DNA from: Spirochaeta sp. | GTDB lineage: Bacteria > Spirochaetota > Spirochaetia > Spirochaetales_E > Spirochaetaceae_B | Assembly (NCBI GenBank): GCA_030590585.1 | Contig: JAUUYD010000058.1 | Location: 1-9,218 of the forward strand | Reading direction: 5' to 3' | DNA length: 9,218 nucleotides | In this document: piece by piece, positions 7,114 through 9,218 of the stretch | Layout: the number at the start of each line of letters is the position of its first letter | Numbering within the stretch: position 1 is the first letter of the stretch | Translations under genes and position numbers: made by a program | The notes under the pieces: generated by a model | The model's input: only the letters and a program-made list of their open reading frames with translations | What the model was told of the DNA's origin: nothing | Databases searched by the model: none

Positions 7114-8533
7114 AAAAATTTACATCGACGGTTCATGGAAGGATGGGACCGGTGTTCTTGAAATCACCGATCCCGGAAATGGTGATACAATCGCGGAAGT
7201 CGCCACTGTCGGCCGTAATGAAACCAGGCATGCACTCGCAGTCGCCGAAGCTGCCTTTCCCGCATGGCGCAGAATGACAGGCAGGGACAGGGGAGACATT
7301 CTCCTGAAAGCCGCCGGCCTGATGCAGGATCGTCTCGAAGAGATCGCTGTCATCATCACCCGGGAGAATGGCAAACCCCTGGCCCAAAGCCTCGGTGAAG
7401 TGAATGTCGCCATCGATCATTTCCGCTGGTTTGCGGAGGAAGCCAGACGTGGCTACGGGCGTATCGTGCCGCCTCAGGCCGAAGGCAAGCGTCACCTCAT
7501 CATCAGACAGCCCGTCGGAGTCGTCGCAGCGGTTTCACCATGGAACTTCCCCCTGGTTTTAGCTGCCCGGAAAGTTGCACCCGCCCTGGCCGCCGGTTGT
7601 CCGGTAGTTCTCCGCCCTTCGGGAAAGTCGCCTCTGGCATCAATCGCCATGGCCAAAGCCCTTGATGAAGCGGGTATTCCACGAGGTGTTTTCCAGCTTG
7701 TGCTGGGCCCCGCCGCTGAAATCGTTGATGAATTCCTGAATAATCCTGCCTGCCGCAAGCTGACCTTCACCGGTTCGACAGCCGTCGGTAAACAACTCAT
7801 ACGGAAATCCGCCGAAACCGTGACAAACCTGTCACTTGAACTCGGCGGCCATGCTCCCATCATCATCTTCTCAGACGCGGATATCGATGCGGCTATAGAC
7901 GGTGTACTCATCACGAAATTCCGCAACAGCGGTCAGTCCTGCATCGCTTCCAACCGGACCTATGTGGAGAGAAGCATTTATAATGGATTTCTTGAACGAC
8001 TGACGGAAAAGACTACGGCTCTCAAGACAGGTTACGGTTTGGAAGACAACATCGATGTGGGCCCGCTGATAGACAGGGTCGGGCTGGATTCTGCCCTGGC
8101 TCAGGTGGACGATGCCGTGAAAAGGGGTGCCCGCCTTATCTGTGGCGGCAAAGCTCTGGATATAAAAGGCGGCAGCTATTTCGAACCGACCATCCTGGCC
8201 TATGTGCCGAAAGATGCAGTCTGTATGACTGAAGAGAGTTTTGCCCCGCTCGCACCTGTGGTGCCCTTTGACTCTGAAGAAGAGGTTATAACAGAAGCCA
8301 ACGACACGTCCTATGGACTGGCGGCCTACATCTACACAAACGATCTGAACCGGGCCTTCAGGGTTTCAGAAGCCCTGGAAGCAGGTTCAGTGGGAGTAAA
8401 TGATGCGGTACCTTCAACCAGCAACTGCCCCTTCGGCGGAATGAAAGAAAGCGGCAGCGGCCGGGAACTGGGAGCCGAGGGAATGGATGCATTCCTTGAG
8501 ACCAAGCATATTTCCATTGGAGGAATAGGCTAG
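7103..8533 (+). CDS. NAD(P)-dependent aldehyde dehydrogenase, GabD-like; candidate 3-sulfolactaldehyde dehydrogenase
   Basis: The reading frame is open further upstream, but the ATG at 7103 gives a standard 476-residue ALDH and overlaps the transaldolase stop by 11 bases. A GTG at 7106 is possible, and translation is probably coupled because no strong ribosome site is seen. Seen: SPWNF with Asn148, FTGST (222-226), LELGG with general-base Glu246, and KFRNSGQSC with nucleophile Cys280. KFRN..Q.C...NR is the succinate-semialdehyde-dehydrogenase style. Family: irreversible oxidation of an acidic aldehyde to an acid. Sulfolactaldehyde dehydrogenases known from sulfoglycolysis are GabD-like, and coupling to a transaldolase fits 3-sulfolactaldehyde to sulfolactate. 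Odd: the cofactor loop usually written KP(S/A)E is R171-P-S-G174, losing the glutamate that favours NAD+, so NADP+ use is plausible. The alternative is a plain succinate-semialdehyde dehydrogenase. Confidence 0.85.
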   Translation: MVTEKIYIDGSWKDGTGVLEITDPGNGDTIAEVATVGRNETRHALAVAEAAFPAWRRMTGRDRGDILLKAAGLMQDRLEEIAVIITRENGKPLAQSLGEVNVAIDHFRWFAEEARRGYGRIVPPQAEGKRHLIIRQPVGVVAAVSPWNFPLVLAARKVAPALAAGCPVVLRPSGKSPLASIAMAKALDEAGIPRGVFQLVLGPAAEIVDEFLNNPACRKLTFTGSTAVGKQLIRKSAETVTNLSLELGGHAPIIIFSDADIDAAIDGVLITKFRNSGQSCIASNRTYVERSIYNGFLERLTEKTTALKTGYGLEDNIDVGPLIDRVGLDSALAQVDDAVKRGARLICGGKALDIKGGSYFEPTILAYVPKDAVCMTEESFAPLAPVVPFDSEEEVITEANDTSYGLAAYIYTNDLNRAFRVSEALEAGSVGVNDAVPSTSNCPFGGMKESGSGRELGAEGMDAFLETKHISIGGIG

Positions 8534-8583
8534 ATTTTGATGGCCCCGATGGCATTCAGACAGGTGAGGAACACTCAATGAAT

Positions 8584-8664
8584 GGTATAATACCCCAGGG
8601 CCTGGTCGTTGCTTCGCAACTGCTCGGCCATGCATCCTGTGTCAGGGCCGCGGGGTATTACACC
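8584..8664. repeat. imperfect palindromic element between convergent genes
   Basis: GGTATAATACCCC (8584-8596) is an inverted copy, 12 of 13, of GGGGTATTACACC (8652-8664). An inner perfect hairpin, GTTGC-TTC-GCAAC (8608-8620), lies inside it, and CAGGGCC occurs on both sides of the loop region (8596-8602 and 8643-8649). Two small overlapping palindromes follow: CATTC-AG-GAATG (8681-8692) and TGAAC-TT-GTTCA (8691-8702). The block sits between two convergent reading frames, so it could be a bidirectional terminator or a copy of an intergenic palindromic repeat family. There is no T-run right after either arm, which favours the repeat. Confidence 0.5.
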
Positions 8665-8731
8665 ATGCTTTCCCTGCGCTCATTCAGGAATGAACTTGTT
8701 CACTCCGCTCATTTCGCTTGGGAATAAAGTA

Positions 8732-9218
8732 TCAGGTGTCCGACCGCTTCCTGTACCAGTCGATCAGTTTCACAAGATACCGGGACTTCATCTGTTCACC
8801 GGCCATGACCCGTTTTACCGGAGATAATCTCAGTATGGCCCCGAAGATGGCGGCCATGGCCCTGTGACTGGCCAGCAGCCGGTTGTCGAAAATGAGATTC
8901 TGGAGCTTACCGCGTTCGATAGCCATCAGTACCGATCGATGAACACTGTCAACCGGCGTGAATACCCGTTTCTCCCTGGGAACAAGGATCAGGCTGGAAT
9001 TCCCGCAGACCCTTGTGCAGACACCGCATCCCAGACAGATATCATCCAGGACGCGGGCTATCTTGCGATTCGGTTTTTTCGGATCGTTGGCGGTAACCAG
9101 TGCCATGGCCTCGACGGGGCAGGCGCTGACACATTTACCGCGCGGCAATCATGGCTTCGCAGCAGCAGCCGCAGCAATTACAGATAAAATTCACTCTCTG
9201 CTGCACGTTCTCACCGAA
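8732..9218 (-). pseudogene. 4Fe-4S (ferredoxin-type) protein gene, disrupted by an out-of-frame internal deletion, 5' end outside window
   Basis: On the reverse strand, 9218-9135 reads FGENVQQRVNFICNCCGCCC then EAMIAAR and a stop. This is the cysteine-rich lead-in seen in some larger Fe-S proteins that continue into a two-cluster ferredoxin domain. The continuation is in another frame: from about 9147 down to 8732 it reads GKCVSACPVEAM, then CLGCGVCTRVCG (a complete CxxCxxCxxxC cluster), then a tail with SRYLVKLIDWYRKRSDT and TGA. The first cluster keeps only its last two cysteines; the expected CxxC half and roughly 20-25 linker residues are missing exactly at the frame change. No good internal start is seen: the distal frame opens only at a TTG at 9148. 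Family role, if intact: electron transfer in the cytoplasm, partner unknown. Alternatives are a sequencing or assembly error, or a truncated but expressed one-cluster protein. Confidence 0.6.

Noticed and set aside
8578..8727. 49-codon forward open frame with an upstream GGTGAGGA
   Set aside because: It runs straight through the nested palindromes, has no recognisable features, and is better explained as chance within a structured spacer.

Overview
The window is about 55% GC and gene-dense, with nearly all coding on the + strand. It reads as a carbohydrate/organosulfonate catabolism locus from a Gram-negative-type, probably anaerobic or fermentative bacterium. A Spirochaetota or Desulfobacterota relative would fit the Fe-S protein at the right edge and the fermentation-style energy genes, but the sequence does not fix the taxon. 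There are no rRNA or tRNA genes, CRISPR arrays or transposase genes.

Layout. (1) 1-5252 looks like one operon: the 3' two-thirds of a CoA-acylating aldehyde dehydrogenase, the beta and alpha subunits of an ADP-forming acyl-CoA synthetase of the succinyl-CoA synthetase fold, a 488-residue DASS/SLC13 anion transporter, and a class II (metal-dependent) aldolase. Beta/alpha and alpha/transporter are joined by ATGA start/stop overlaps. (2) 5253-5483 is a structured, AT-rich spacer. (3) 5484-6239 is a single bicupin sugar isomerase of the KduI/IolB type. (4) 6240-6444 is a non-coding gap with an operator-like dyad. (5) 6445-8533 is a two-gene unit, a short transaldolase overlapping an NAD(P)-dependent GabD-like aldehyde dehydrogenase. 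(6) 8534-8731 is a palindrome-rich spacer. (7) 8732-9218 on the - strand is a 4Fe-4S protein broken by an apparent out-of-frame internal deletion.

How the genes may work together. Isomerase + short transaldolase + GabD-like dehydrogenase is the gene content expected of transaldolase-type sulfoglycolysis (sulfo-TAL): sulfoquinovose to 6-deoxy-6-sulfofructose, transfer of the C3 unit to release 3-sulfolactaldehyde, then oxidation to sulfolactate. Acylating dehydrogenase + ADP-forming ligase + anion carrier is the content expected for converting sulfoacetaldehyde to sulfoacetyl-CoA, then to sulfoacetate plus ATP, with export (the end of the sulfo-transketolase route), or for the reverse, sulfoacetate uptake and activation. 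Finding both halves side by side, with a class II aldolase whose phosphate-binding residues look replaced, is the most interesting aspect. The sulfonate assignment is inference from gene combination and family resemblance. The main alternative is an inositol/uronate-like pathway (IolB-like plus IolJ-like aldolase plus acyl-CoA chemistry). No sulfosugar kinase, sulfoquinovosidase, transketolase or regulator is visible here.
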